Shown here one piece after another: positions 32,536 through 41,468 of a DNA stretch of 64,000 nucleotides (positions are counted from its first letter, which is position 1; each line of letters starts with the position of its first letter). The stretch is from NCBI GenBank assembly GCA_005217565.1, contig SJCO01000005.1, positions 1 through 64,000 on the forward strand, in the 5' to 3' direction. This stretch comes from Puteibacter caeruleilacunae (GTDB lineage: Bacteria > Bacteroidota > Bacteroidia > Bacteroidales > Prolixibacteraceae). Under the pieces are notes generated by a model that was not told where the DNA came from, searched no databases, and saw nothing but the letters and a program-made list of their open reading frames with translations. The translations under genes were made by a program, and so were the position numbers.

Positions 32536-32847
32536 GAATATAACCAACCACACCTTACCCCGTAACATCAGCGCTCTATCTCTTTTTTCAGGCAGCCTTG
32601 AGAACAAAGTTGTAAATGAATATCCCGTTCAATACACAATTAATCTCAACAATACTATGCTGGAGAAGTATGTACGAATAGGAGTAAAGTTTGTCTTAAC
32701 TTTGTCGATATACTTTTATGATTTTGATGGTAAATATGAAGGAATAGGATTCGGACCTTAGCCCACTCGGATGGGGACCAAATTAATACCAAATTTTACT
32801 TTTCTTCGATAGTCTTCGATGTTTTCCAGGGGGGGTGTAGGAAATAT

Positions 32848-32937
32848 CTGTCTTCAAAAGGGCTTTTTCACTATAAATGTCCCCATTTTAGGGACACCTT
32901 TATAAAAGAACAATGGTTGATTACCATTGATGTAAAG
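32848..32937 (+). repeat. Direct repeat flanking HigBA, copy 1
   Basis: About 90 bases beginning CTGTCTTCAAAAGGGC and ending ACCATTGATGTAAAG. It aligns along its length with 34721-34809 in the same orientation at roughly three quarters identity by eye. It contains an inner inverted repeat TGTCCC-CATTTTA-GGGACA. Confidence 0.65.
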
Positions 32938-33079
32938 ATAAATAAAATTGGCGTTTTTTATTAATAATGATGGTAATTTAATTCCCAAAATAAGCTTTTA
33001 TGCTTTATTGGTAACAATATGCTGTTTTTGTGAAAGATAATATGTCTGAGGGTTGGTTCCCAGACATATAAAGGCTTAA

Positions 33080-34180
33080 TCAATGTTCGAGATTGGAAAG
33101 ATCTATTGGTTCGATAAATTGTTTTCCAACACTAAAAGGAATTACTCCCATGTGTTGTAATCTTCCGATTATCATTGCTGGATGAGTATTGAATTTCTTT
33201 GCAAATTTGGTTACATCGTCTGCATCGATAGTGTGTTGCAGCAATACCTCTTCTTCTTCCTGCTTACTGAAAGTCCATTCTTCAGCAAAAGCATGAGCTT
33301 CTTGTTCCTTTACAGGATCAGCTTCAGAGAAGTCAATCCCTTCCAGCGAAATGTATTTTTTTCCATGCAAAATGATGTGCCCTGCTTCGTGAAAAAAGGT
33401 AAACCAAAAGCGGTCGTTTTGCCTATATCGAGCCGTAAGTTGTATCACCGGAGTTCCCTTAATCCAGCGAGTAGAACTACTTATAGGAGCTTTTGGCATT
33501 CTGGGAGTATAAAACACCTTTACTCCTGCAGTCAAGCACAGTTGCTGTAACTGAGTAAAAAAGTTGTGGGGATGATCAGCCATGATTGTTTTAATTTGTG
33601 GCAGTATTTTTTGGAATTCCTTTTTATTATATTCTGGTGCAGCAATTTGCTCTGCTTGTAATTCACCTTGTCGTAGCCAGGCAGAAATAGCATGAGGTTC
33701 GAGCGTATATGCTAAAGAAGCATACGCAGCTATTTTTAATTTACTCTTCATGTAAAGATTTTCCCATGCTTCATGAGTCGAAACGCCGAAATATTCAAAC
33801 AAGTTAATAGTCTTCTCTTCAAGTCGTCTGGTTTTTGGTACCCATTCGTTTTTTGCCATTTCAGGATAAGGAAAACTTTTGGTCCATTCTTCGGCACTAT
33901 TTACTGCAAATCGGCGTTTTAACCTAGCTTTATATTCGCTATATCTAGCTTGTTTGTTTATCCAGAAGTGAGCAGGGATTCGCGTTATATTTTCAAATAG
34001 AATAGCCATTTCAGAGGTTATAGAACTTTCACCTTTAAGAACTGCAATAATTGTTTTCTCTGGCTTACCTGTTCTTAAAGCAAATTCTTTTCTACTCATT
34101 CCCATTTCCTCTAACTTCTCGTTTAGAGTTTCACATGGATGTAAAACCTCTTGTGGGAAATATTCATTTAGATCTGCCAT
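33080..34180 (-). CDS. higA: HigA-like antitoxin with fused ImmA/IrrE metallopeptidase-like domain
   Basis: This 366-residue protein has an N-terminal XRE helix-turn-helix of the HigA type (NEKLEEMGMSRKEFALRTGK, then PEKTIIAVLKGESSITSEMA, about residues 19-60). A C-terminal ImmA/IrrE-like zinc peptidase domain carries HEAGH at 264-268. It is much longer than a minimal HigA of about 100 residues, a known fused architecture. It probably binds the operator upstream of the toxin gene and neutralises the toxin encoded two bases upstream; the peptidase part may control turnover. The gene order toxin then antitoxin fits hig systems. Confidence 0.9.
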   Translation of the reverse strand: MADLNEYFPQEVLHPCETLNEKLEEMGMSRKEFALRTGKPEKTIIAVLKGESSITSEMAILFENITRIPAHFWINKQARYSEYKARLKRRFAVNSAEEWTKSFPYPEMAKNEWVPKTRRLEEKTINLFEYFGVSTHEAWENLYMKSKLKIAAYASLAYTLEPHAISAWLRQGELQAEQIAAPEYNKKEFQKILPQIKTIMADHPHNFFTQLQQLCLTAGVKVFYTPRMPKAPISSSTRWIKGTPVIQLTARYRQNDRFWFTFFHEAGHIILHGKKYISLEGIDFSEADPVKEQEAHAFAEEWTFSKQEEEEVLLQHTIDADDVTKFAKKFNTHPAMIIGRLQHMGVIPFSVGKQFIEPIDLSNLEH

Positions 34181-34182
34181 TT

Positions 34183-34524
34183 TTAACCCTCCTTATGATA
34201 ATTGGTTACTTCAATAATTTCTACACTCTTAATCTCTATCAATATCAGCTTACCATTGTTGTCCTTAGGTGCAGGCATCTCAGCAGGCTCAAATATTAAC
34301 CGATATGGATGATCAAGGTCGCAAGCCCATTTATCTTTCTTATTTCCTGATAATTGATGAAATCTACCAGGTAAGAATTCCAGATCAGCAAAGCTTTCAG
34401 CATCTCTCATATCTTCTAATCTTCGTCTATAAATTTTGGCTCGCTTAGTGCCCATCTTCTTTATTGCCAACTTATTATCATTGGCAAATTTTCTTAGATT
34501 TCTATCTACAAAAGTAATGATCAT
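34183..34524 (-). CDS. higB: HigB-like RelE/ParE-superfamily toxin
   Basis: This basic 113-residue protein is of the plasmid-maintenance killer (HigB) type, a ribosome-dependent mRNA interferase in characterised members. It begins MIITFVDRNLRKFANDN, has LPGRFHQLSGNKKDKWACDL and ends with the strand VEIIEVTNYH, in which the family normally holds catalytic basic or His residues. It is the first gene of the higBA operon; the antitoxin gene starts two bases after its stop codon. Confidence 0.9.
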   Translation of the reverse strand: MIITFVDRNLRKFANDNKLAIKKMGTKRAKIYRRRLEDMRDAESFADLEFLPGRFHQLSGNKKDKWACDLDHPYRLIFEPAEMPAPKDNNGKLILIEIKSVEIIEVTNYHKEG

Positions 34525-34536
34525 TTATGATAATAT

Positions 34537-34564
34537 GAAATTTAACTAACAGTAAGTGTTAGTT
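34537..34564 (-). promoter_or_regulatory. Predicted higBA operator/promoter
   Basis: AACTAACA and TGTTAGTT form an inverted repeat with a five-base centre (34544-34564). A -7-like TAAATTTC on the minus strand (34537-34544) touches it. The position 20-40 bases before the toxin ATG suits autorepression by the antitoxin. Confidence 0.55.
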
Positions 34565-34720
34565 GTTTGTTTTTGTTGGTTTGTTCCATTTTCTAAGATC
34601 CTCAAGATTCTCAGGAAGTGATTAGTGTGAGTGAAGGTTGTTAATTAATTGGTGGGCTATGTTCGTTTTTACGATTCAAAATAAACTTCATATAGTTATG
34701 ATTTGTAAGCTGCATTACAA

Positions 34721-34809
34721 CTGTCTTCAAATGGGCATTTTCACTATGAATCCCCCCTTTTAGAGGCATCCTTAAATCAGCTCAATGGTTAATTCTCATT
34801 GATGTAAAG
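34721..34809 (+). repeat. Direct repeat flanking HigBA, copy 2
   Basis: Begins CTGTCTTCAAATGGGC and ends CTCATTGATGTAAAG, the partner of 32848-32937. Its inner inverted repeat is degraded. The remaining parts of 34565-35172 show no gene I can support. Confidence 0.65.
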
Positions 34810-35172
34810 GTAGCATGAAAGTGCTTTTTAGTCAAGATTATTAAGGTTTTATTGGATATAGAATTTATTATTGATAAATTTAGTATCGCAATTAAACCAA
34901 TAAAAGAACATAGAATGAAACAAAGCCTCGAAAAATCATCCATCCACTTCTGTTATTCTTCTGGTATAAGATCATTTTTTTATTCTGAAAGTCCGTAAAG
35001 ACCTTGATTTGCTGAGAATCATTTGAATATGCTACTTGTTGTGTGAGATAAAGCTTCCAGAAGTAATTAAATCGACTTCTGAAGTATAGCATTGAATAAA
35101 GATAGACTCTTCACTAATAGGAGTCCATATCAGAAAATCCAGTAATCAAAAATCATTTAATCCTTAGGACAG

Positions 35173-36354
35173 ATGAACAAATTACACATTTTTATTACCA
35201 TAATAAGTTTTTATGCTTTCGTGACAACATGTTATCCGCAGCCGATGGTATCGGGAGATGAGCTGCCGGTTTTGGATAAAACGAAATCGTATCCTGAAAA
35301 AACACTTGAGTGGGAAACAGATCTATCGTATATCCCTCTTGAGACTTCCGAAAATGTATTGATGGGTGATCAATGTGATTTGAAATATGTATCTGAAAAT
35401 AGAGTTTTAGTGGCAGACAAGATACGTGGAGATGTATTTATTTTCGACATGAATGGTAAATTACATTCAAAGTTTAATCAAAAAGGAGGAAAAGGTTATG
35501 TGTTTGTAAGTTTTGTGGCTTATGCTGAAAATGACAATGAGATATTTATTCTTGATGAAATTCGTAAGAAGATTATTGTCTTTACTGAAGACGGGACAAT
35601 GCTTCGTAGTTTTAGTACTCCTCCGAAAACTCATGTGATAAAAATCTATAATTTCGATGAGAGCACGCTGTTGTGTTTTAGTGAAGATAAATTTGGTACA
35701 TCAGAGTTAACAAAACCATATTTTTTTATTTCAAAAAAGAACGGAGAACTTACTGAGTATATTGATATTGAGATAGAAAAAGTAGGGCAGCGTTGCTTTG
35801 AAGAACCAGTGAGTAAAAATTGTTCGAGAGGATACTCGTTCACTAGTAACTTCCCAGAGAATTGTAAATTTGGGAACTATTTTATTCTTGCCAACCGGTC
35901 AATGGATACTGTTTATCTACTAAAACAAGATAAATCATTGACACCATTATTCACTCAAACACCTTCTGTGAATTCAGAACATCCTACTGCCGCGGCTGTA
36001 GGGATGATCATACACAATCGTTTTCTTAAGATATGTGTGTCGTCGCAAGATTTTAAGAAGGGGGTTGAGCTTCTGAAGAAGAAAGAAGATTGGGATCGTG
36101 AAGTGACAGATTATATTCTTGATCTGAAAACTGGAGAGTTTTTCATAGAACCCAAAAGGTTTAATTTTCAAGCTGACCATACAATTCGCAGGATTGATAT
36201 TCTTGAGAATACGTATGCTGAATTGAATCAAGCGTGGCGTATTGTAGAATCATATAAGAGAGGGCGATTGAAAGACAATAAATTGCTGTTGGAATTAGCA
36301 CCTAAAATAGATATTCAAGATAATCCTGTACTGGAAATTCAAAAATTTAAATAG
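35173..36354 (+). CDS. 6-bladed beta-propeller (BF3164-like) protein, array member 1
   Basis: This 393-residue exported protein has a signal peptide that may end in a lipobox-like VTTC (Cys20). It keeps the family pattern of a first strand WETDLSYIPLETSENVLMG, repeated V-x-V-x-D blade strands (NRVLVADKIRGDVFIFDMNGKL), and the terminal DNPVLEIQKFK. It is the most divergent member: the GRGPGEY loop seen in most others is replaced by NQKGGKGYVFV and the NDIDGG motif is missing. Function is unknown; family members are predicted periplasmic or surface proteins. It is the first gene after the higBA region and has no recognisable promoter. Confidence 0.75.
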   Translation: MNKLHIFITIISFYAFVTTCYPQPMVSGDELPVLDKTKSYPEKTLEWETDLSYIPLETSENVLMGDQCDLKYVSENRVLVADKIRGDVFIFDMNGKLHSKFNQKGGKGYVFVSFVAYAENDNEIFILDEIRKKIIVFTEDGTMLRSFSTPPKTHVIKIYNFDESTLLCFSEDKFGTSELTKPYFFISKKNGELTEYIDIEIEKVGQRCFEEPVSKNCSRGYSFTSNFPENCKFGNYFILANRSMDTVYLLKQDKSLTPLFTQTPSVNSEHPTAAAVGMIIHNRFLKICVSSQDFKKGVELLKKKEDWDREVTDYILDLKTGEFFIEPKRFNFQADHTIRRIDILENTYAELNQAWRIVESYKRGRLKDNKLLLELAPKIDIQDNPVLEIQKFK

Positions 36355-36526
36355 CCTGCTGAGCATAGTGCCCCATGAATTGCTAACGCCTCATTGTTAG
36401 AAGAGAAGTACCGAATATTACATTAGAGGGTGAATTGTAAGCAACGACATGGCGCGATCGAAATTATAACGTAATATACTGATTAAAAATCCAATAATCA
36501 TTCATTCTGAAAATTAACTACAACGT

Positions 36527-37690
36527 ATGAGAACACCTGGAGTGATAATTTATCTGTGTATAATGCTGATATTTGTTTCATGTAGTAACCATGAGAAAAC
36601 CAAGATACAAGAAATTAATCCTACAAAATTTGAGAAGACCGAGTTGTTTCTGTCGGAATATGCTGAATCGATAGATTATATCCAATTAGAGTCAAATCCT
36701 CCCTTTAGTAGTATTATTACGTGCAAGGTGGTTGATAGCCTTATTTATGCAGCAGTACGTCCAAATGGGAATATGCTTGTTTATGATATGAAAGGTAAAT
36801 TCCAAAGAAAAATAGGGCGTAATGGAAGAGGTCCTGGGGAGTATAAATATGCCATGCATTTTTGTGTCGATTCTGATGAGGGGAAAGTTTATGTATTAAG
36901 TCAAAAGAAAATAATCATTTACTCGATTGGAGGAAGTTTCATTAAGGAAATATCATTAGCTGATTATGATACTACTTTTTGCTCAATAAGAGTGCATCAC
37001 GGTAATATTTATCTTTTTGATAATTTTTGCTGTGGTTATATGAAATATAATTGGTTGGTTTTGAATAAGGAAGGAGAGCAAGTCTCGTCAAAACTTAACA
37101 GTGTTGCTCCATTTAAATGTCGTCAAATACCCGGCAATAAGATTGTATTTGAGGATGATGAAAATATGTATTATTGGAATTATCTTAATGATTCTATTTT
37201 TCAGATTAAGCCAGATAATCATTCATTGAAATATTTATTCGCACATGGTAATTTCCGCATTAGTCCTTCAAACTGGGATAATGATAAAATCGTCTATGGT
37301 TCTTGTTTCCGACCAGACAGGATATTCAAGACTCACAACAGTTTAATCCTTAGGTATTTTATGGCTCATAGATATGGTATTGCAGTCAGTAAGACCAGGA
37401 ATTTGTCATTTAAGTCATATGAAATTGATTTTTCAGAGAAGATCTTCGGATTCATCAACGACATTGATGGAGGTATGCCACTTGATCCGAAGCAGTGTGT
37501 AAATTCCACTGACAAACAATACTTAATGTCATATATACCTGCCTTATCTCTTAAGCAGTATGTCGAGTCCAATAAGTTTGGACAGACAAAGTGTAAACAA
37601 CCAGTGCTGCACGAAAAACTTAAAGCATTTGCATCACAAATTGATGAGAATGATAATCCGATATTGATTCTGGCAAAACTTAAAGAATGA
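36527..37690 (+). CDS. 6-bladed beta-propeller lipoprotein, array member 2
   Basis: This 387-residue lipoprotein has its lipobox Cys at 19 (IFVSC). After the N-terminal ESIDYIQLESNP strand it has the array hallmark KIGRNGRGPGEY (about 95-106), blade strands such as KVYVLSQKKIIIYSIGG, FINDIDGGMP near residue 310, and the tail ENDNPILILAKLKE. The C-terminal region before the tail (LKQYVESNKFGQ) differs from the cassette shared by later members. It is preceded by about 170 bases without a gene. The biochemical role is unknown. Confidence 0.82.
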   Translation: MRTPGVIIYLCIMLIFVSCSNHEKTKIQEINPTKFEKTELFLSEYAESIDYIQLESNPPFSSIITCKVVDSLIYAAVRPNGNMLVYDMKGKFQRKIGRNGRGPGEYKYAMHFCVDSDEGKVYVLSQKKIIIYSIGGSFIKEISLADYDTTFCSIRVHHGNIYLFDNFCCGYMKYNWLVLNKEGEQVSSKLNSVAPFKCRQIPGNKIVFEDDENMYYWNYLNDSIFQIKPDNHSLKYLFAHGNFRISPSNWDNDKIVYGSCFRPDRIFKTHNSLILRYFMAHRYGIAVSKTRNLSFKSYEIDFSEKIFGFINDIDGGMPLDPKQCVNSTDKQYLMSYIPALSLKQYVESNKFGQTKCKQPVLHEKLKAFASQIDENDNPILILAKLKE

Positions 37691-37713
37691 TATTGGTAAT
37701 TGGTTTAAACATA

Positions 37714-37759
37714 GTTAAGTGATAATCCAGTGCTGATGTTGGTGAAGTTGAAGGAATAA
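37714..37759 (+). pseudogene. Remnant of a propeller gene 3' end
   Basis: TTAAGTGATAATCCAGTGCT and the following bases read S-DNPVLMLVKLKE-stop, the exact tail found at the ends of neighbouring propeller genes. Compared with the intact version a six-base GAATGA segment is missing and no body precedes it. It therefore looks like the scar of a deleted or recombined array member lying between members 2 and 3. Confidence 0.7.
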
Positions 37760-37783
37760 GAAAGTAAAATAGTAAAGACCAGT

Positions 37784-39016
37784 ATGACGTTTATAAACCC
37801 CTTTTGTTTTCATCGAAATACTTCAAAGGTGAAGGATACTAAAAAGATAGGACGAATTTTTAGAGCTGCAATTGTCTTTATGATTATAGTTACAGGGTGC
37901 ACTAAAGAAGACAAACAGTTTGTTGTGAAATTGGAAGATCCAGAGAATCTACCTACTAGAGAATGTGTTTTGTCCGATTTGTGTACTGATATTGAGTATA
38001 TAACACTCGATTCGAGTCAGCTTATTGGAAGAATTAGACAAATTGATTTCTCGAGAAGAAATATCCTGATATGTAATGCGATGGGGTATAGTTTGTTCAA
38101 CAACGAAGGAAAATATCTAAACAGGATAGGTCGGATTGGAAGAGGTCCAGGAGAGTATACGAAATATATAAAAGACGCAACAATTAGTCCAGATGGGAAA
38201 AGTATTTTCATTCTAAATCTAATGCGTGAAATTCTGGTATATGATGAACACGGTGACTTTTTACGTAAGCACAAATTGCCAGAAGGTATGTTAGTACACA
38301 ACATTACAACCATGAATGACCATCAGTTGTTACTTTCGTGTGGATCAACTGCAGATCAAGAGAAATATTATTGGGTAATTGTTGATTACAATGGAAATGT
38401 ACTGAGAACTAAGAAAAGCTTTGTTCGTTTATGCTATAAAAAAGATGCACCTGCCGGACCGCTGCCAACTCATATCTTGTTTGGAGGCGGCAGAACAATC
38501 AATTATTACGATCAGTATACAGATACAATTTTCGAAATAGGAGAGGATTCTCATCGAGTACGTTTTATCATAGATAGGGGAGATATTGGATTAACACCTA
38601 AACTGTATGAACAGGGTATAATCTCCAAAGGGCTAGAGCGCTACATGTGGCCGCGAGGTATTTGGGAAACGAACAATTATGTTCTTTTCTATACTTCATG
38701 TAAGACGAAGAGTTATCGGATTCTTCTAGAAAAAAGCACTAATAAACTGTATCGTGTAGGCGATGGTGATTATGGATGGGGTGCATTTCAGAATGATTTT
38801 GATGGCGGATTGGATTTTTTTCCAAGGGAAACACCAATGAACTCAATACGGGTTCGTACAATAGATGCGTACGAGCTCAAGGCTCACGTAGCTTCCGAAG
38901 CCTTCAAAAACTCTACACCTAAATATCCAGAAAAGAAAAAAGCATTAGAAAAACTTGCCAATGGCTTAAGTGAGAATGATAATCCAGTGCTGATGTTGGT
39001 GAGGTTGAAAAAGTAA
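37784..39016 (+). CDS. 6-bladed beta-propeller lipoprotein, array member 3 (cassette A)
   Basis: This 410-residue lipoprotein has an unusually long N-terminal region before the hydrophobic stretch; the lipobox is IVTGC with Cys39. An internal ATG for a shorter signal is not obvious. It shows DIEYITLDSSQL, RIGRIGRGPGEY (about 114-125), QNDFDGGLDF (a variant of NDIDGG), then the shared C-terminal cassette A, which begins YELKAHVASEAFKNSTPKYP and ends ENDNPVLMLVRLKK. From this gene on the members are separated by only tens of bases, suggesting one long operon. Function unknown. Confidence 0.82.
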   Translation: MTFINPFCFHRNTSKVKDTKKIGRIFRAAIVFMIIVTGCTKEDKQFVVKLEDPENLPTRECVLSDLCTDIEYITLDSSQLIGRIRQIDFSRRNILICNAMGYSLFNNEGKYLNRIGRIGRGPGEYTKYIKDATISPDGKSIFILNLMREILVYDEHGDFLRKHKLPEGMLVHNITTMNDHQLLLSCGSTADQEKYYWVIVDYNGNVLRTKKSFVRLCYKKDAPAGPLPTHILFGGGRTINYYDQYTDTIFEIGEDSHRVRFIIDRGDIGLTPKLYEQGIISKGLERYMWPRGIWETNNYVLFYTSCKTKSYRILLEKSTNKLYRVGDGDYGWGAFQNDFDGGLDFFPRETPMNSIRVRTIDAYELKAHVASEAFKNSTPKYPEKKKALEKLANGLSENDNPVLMLVRLKK

Positions 39017-39038
39017 TAAACTAAGAACAATAACTAAT

Positions 39039-40208
39039 ATGAAACCTATTTATCTCATTTATCTGTGCGTAGTGTTAATTACAGTAGCGTGCCAGCAAAC
39101 TAAAATGCCAACTACAGAATCAAATGTTATTAACATTGATTTGACAGGGGATATAGTTGAAAAAAGCACTCTAGTTAATTTAAGTAGTATTGCTTCTGAA
39201 GTGGAATACATAGCGCTGGAAAATAGTTCGAACGGTATGCTTGTCGGTGAACGGATCTTCGTTTTTGATTCATTACTTGTTTGTCCTGGTCATAGGCAGA
39301 TCTATATCTTCAATAGATATACAGGTAAATTTATAAGAGAAGTAGGAGAACAAGGAAGAGGTCCGCAAGCTTACTGGAAGGCGAATCACTATGTGCATTT
39401 AGATAAAGAACGGGGAATTATAATAAACACTTGTGGATGGACCCATTCTCTGATTGAATTTTCCCCCAGTGGAGATATTAAAGGCAAGGTCAATTTAGAG
39501 AAACGATCAAGATATACTACAAAGCTTAAGGGTAATTTGTATGCGGCATACTATGAAAATTATAAAGGAGATGAGAAGGAGAGAATTGTTATTTGGGATA
39601 ATAATGAGAAGAAAGTAGTAAAACGATTTAAGAATTATCGCACATGTAAAAATGATCCCAGGAGAACCAGACTCTTAGGTTATGAAGGTTGGTTTTATTA
39701 TCACAATGAAGAATTAATGTTTAAAGAGTATTTCTGCGATACGGTTTATAAACTTTCTGAAAAAAAAATGGCTCCACATATAATATTCAATCCAGGAGAA
39801 AATAGGCCTCCATATATGGAAAGGGAAACTTTTGATTTCTGTAAATATCATCGCTACTCATTAATTATGGAAACCAATAATTATCTGTTTTTTAAGTTGC
39901 ACTTTGATAAGAAGAGTTACTATTGCTACTACGATAAGCAGCATTCTCAATTGAAGATATCCAGTCCAGATGATAAAAATAAGAAGAATGCAGGTCTTGT
40001 AAATGATATTGATGGGTTTGTTCGTTTCGCACCTGAGTCTATAACTAAGGATAACGAAATTGTTGGACACATAGAGGCCTACCAACTTGTGAAATGGATG
40101 AATAATAATCCTGATAAGGTAACCAACCTTCCCGATCACCTCAAAAAGTTTAAAGACATTAAAGTTACCGACAATCCTATCGTGATGATTGCGAAGTTGA
40201 AGAAATAA
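39039..40208 (+). CDS. 6-bladed beta-propeller lipoprotein, array member 4 (cassette B)
   Basis: This 389-residue lipoprotein has its lipobox at VAC, Cys18. It has SEVEYIALENSS, REVGEQGRGPQAY (about 100-112), LVNDIDGFVRFAPES, and a C-terminal cassette of a second type: HIEAYQLVKWMNNNPDK, LPDHLKKFKDI, then TDNPIVMIAKLKK. It is nearly a duplicate of the next gene; most differences are single residues. It starts 22 bases after member 3. Role unknown. Confidence 0.82.
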   Translation: MKPIYLIYLCVVLITVACQQTKMPTTESNVINIDLTGDIVEKSTLVNLSSIASEVEYIALENSSNGMLVGERIFVFDSLLVCPGHRQIYIFNRYTGKFIREVGEQGRGPQAYWKANHYVHLDKERGIIINTCGWTHSLIEFSPSGDIKGKVNLEKRSRYTTKLKGNLYAAYYENYKGDEKERIVIWDNNEKKVVKRFKNYRTCKNDPRRTRLLGYEGWFYYHNEELMFKEYFCDTVYKLSEKKMAPHIIFNPGENRPPYMERETFDFCKYHRYSLIMETNNYLFFKLHFDKKSYYCYYDKQHSQLKISSPDDKNKKNAGLVNDIDGFVRFAPESITKDNEIVGHIEAYQLVKWMNNNPDKVTNLPDHLKKFKDIKVTDNPIVMIAKLKK

Positions 40209-40242
40209 TATTCCCAATAGTCACCAAATATCAATAACTAAT

Positions 40243-41412
40243 ATGAAACCAATTTATCTCATTTCTCTGTGCGTAGCGTTAATTACAGTAGCGTGCCAGC
40301 AAACAAAAGAGCCAACAATCGAATCAACTATCATTAACATTGATTTGACAGAGAATATAGTTGAAAAAAGCACTCCGGTTAATTTGAGCAATGTTGCCTC
40401 GGAAGTGGAATACATCGCATTGGAAAATAATTCGAATTGCATTCTCTTAGGTTCACGGATCTTCGTTTTTGATTCATTACTTGTTTGTCCTGGTTTTAGG
40501 CAGATCTATATTTTCAATCGATATACTGGCAAATTTGTACGAGAAGTAGGAGAAAAAGGGAGAGGTCCGCAAGCTTACTGGAATGTAAATCATTATGTGC
40601 ACTTAGATAAAGATCGTGGGATAATAATAAATACCGGAGGATGGACATATTCTTTGATTGAATTTTCCCCCGATGGAGAAATTAAAGGTAAGGTCAATTT
40701 AGAGAAAAGAGCAAGTTTTGCAACAAAGCTTAAGGGGGATTTGTACGCGGCATATTATCGTAATTTTACTGGACAAGAGAAGGAGAGAATTGTTATTTGG
40801 GATAATAATGAAAAGAATGTTGTAAAGCGTTTTAAGAATTATCGTACTTGTGAAAATGATCCAAAACAATTTACACATTTACCTTATGAAGGTTGGTTTT
40901 ACTATTACAATGAAGAACTAATGTTCAAAGAGTATTTCTGTGATACGGTGTATAAGCTTTCAGAAGAAAAAATGACTCCACATATAATACTTAATTCAGG
41001 AGAATATAGACCACCATATGAAGAGAGGGAATTATTTAATTCTTGGGAATATCATGGTCTTTCATATATTATGGAAACCAATAGTTATCTATTTTTTAAG
41101 TTGAACTTTGATAAGAAGAGTTACTATTGTTACTACGATAAGCGGCGTTCAGAATTGAAGATATCCAGACCAGATGAGAAAAATAAGAAGAATGCAGGTC
41201 TTGTAAATGATATTGATGGGTTTGTTCGTTTTGCACCTGAGTCTATAACTAAGGATAACGAAATTGTTGGGCACATTGAGGCATACCAACTTGTGAAATG
41301 GATGAATGATAATCCTGATAAGGTGGCCAACCTTCCCGATCATCTTAAAAAGTTTAAAGACATTAAAGATGCCGACAATCCTATTGTGATGATTGCGAAG
41401 TTGAAGAAATGA
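40243..41412 (+). CDS. 6-bladed beta-propeller lipoprotein, array member 5 (duplicate of member 4)
   Basis: This 389-residue lipoprotein is identical in length to the previous one, with the same signal peptide (MKPIYLISLCVALITVAC) and the same GRGPQAY and NDIDGFVRFAPES motifs. DNA similarity extends over nearly the whole gene and into the short leader before the ATG. Differences cluster in the middle third, for example RRTRLLGYEGW against KQFTHLPYEGW. This indicates recent tandem duplication followed by divergence of some exposed loops. Cassette B ends DNPIVMIAKLKK. Confidence 0.82.
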   Translation: MKPIYLISLCVALITVACQQTKEPTIESTIINIDLTENIVEKSTPVNLSNVASEVEYIALENNSNCILLGSRIFVFDSLLVCPGFRQIYIFNRYTGKFVREVGEKGRGPQAYWNVNHYVHLDKDRGIIINTGGWTYSLIEFSPDGEIKGKVNLEKRASFATKLKGDLYAAYYRNFTGQEKERIVIWDNNEKNVVKRFKNYRTCENDPKQFTHLPYEGWFYYYNEELMFKEYFCDTVYKLSEEKMTPHIILNSGEYRPPYEERELFNSWEYHGLSYIMETNSYLFFKLNFDKKSYYCYYDKRRSELKISRPDEKNKKNAGLVNDIDGFVRFAPESITKDNEIVGHIEAYQLVKWMNDNPDKVANLPDHLKKFKDIKDADNPIVMIAKLKK

Positions 41413-41468
41413 AGCTTGTAGATGACAACAAATGATCTTAATGAAATCAACAACCAACATTGACGAAG

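Noticed and set aside
32507-32761. Plus-strand frame of 84 codons after the 79-bp tandem repeat
   Set aside because: It starts inside the last repeat unit, crosses a fragment of another repeat, and its translation has no recognisable pattern.
33041-33068. TATGTCTG/CAGACATA hairpin after higA as a terminator
   Set aside because: The stem is only about eight pairs with a long loop and no T run on the minus strand, so I do not call it.
34892-35092. Minus-strand frame of 66 codons before the propeller array
   Set aside because: Short, aromatic-rich translation typical of an AT-rich antisense frame; no start signal or similarity that I recognise.
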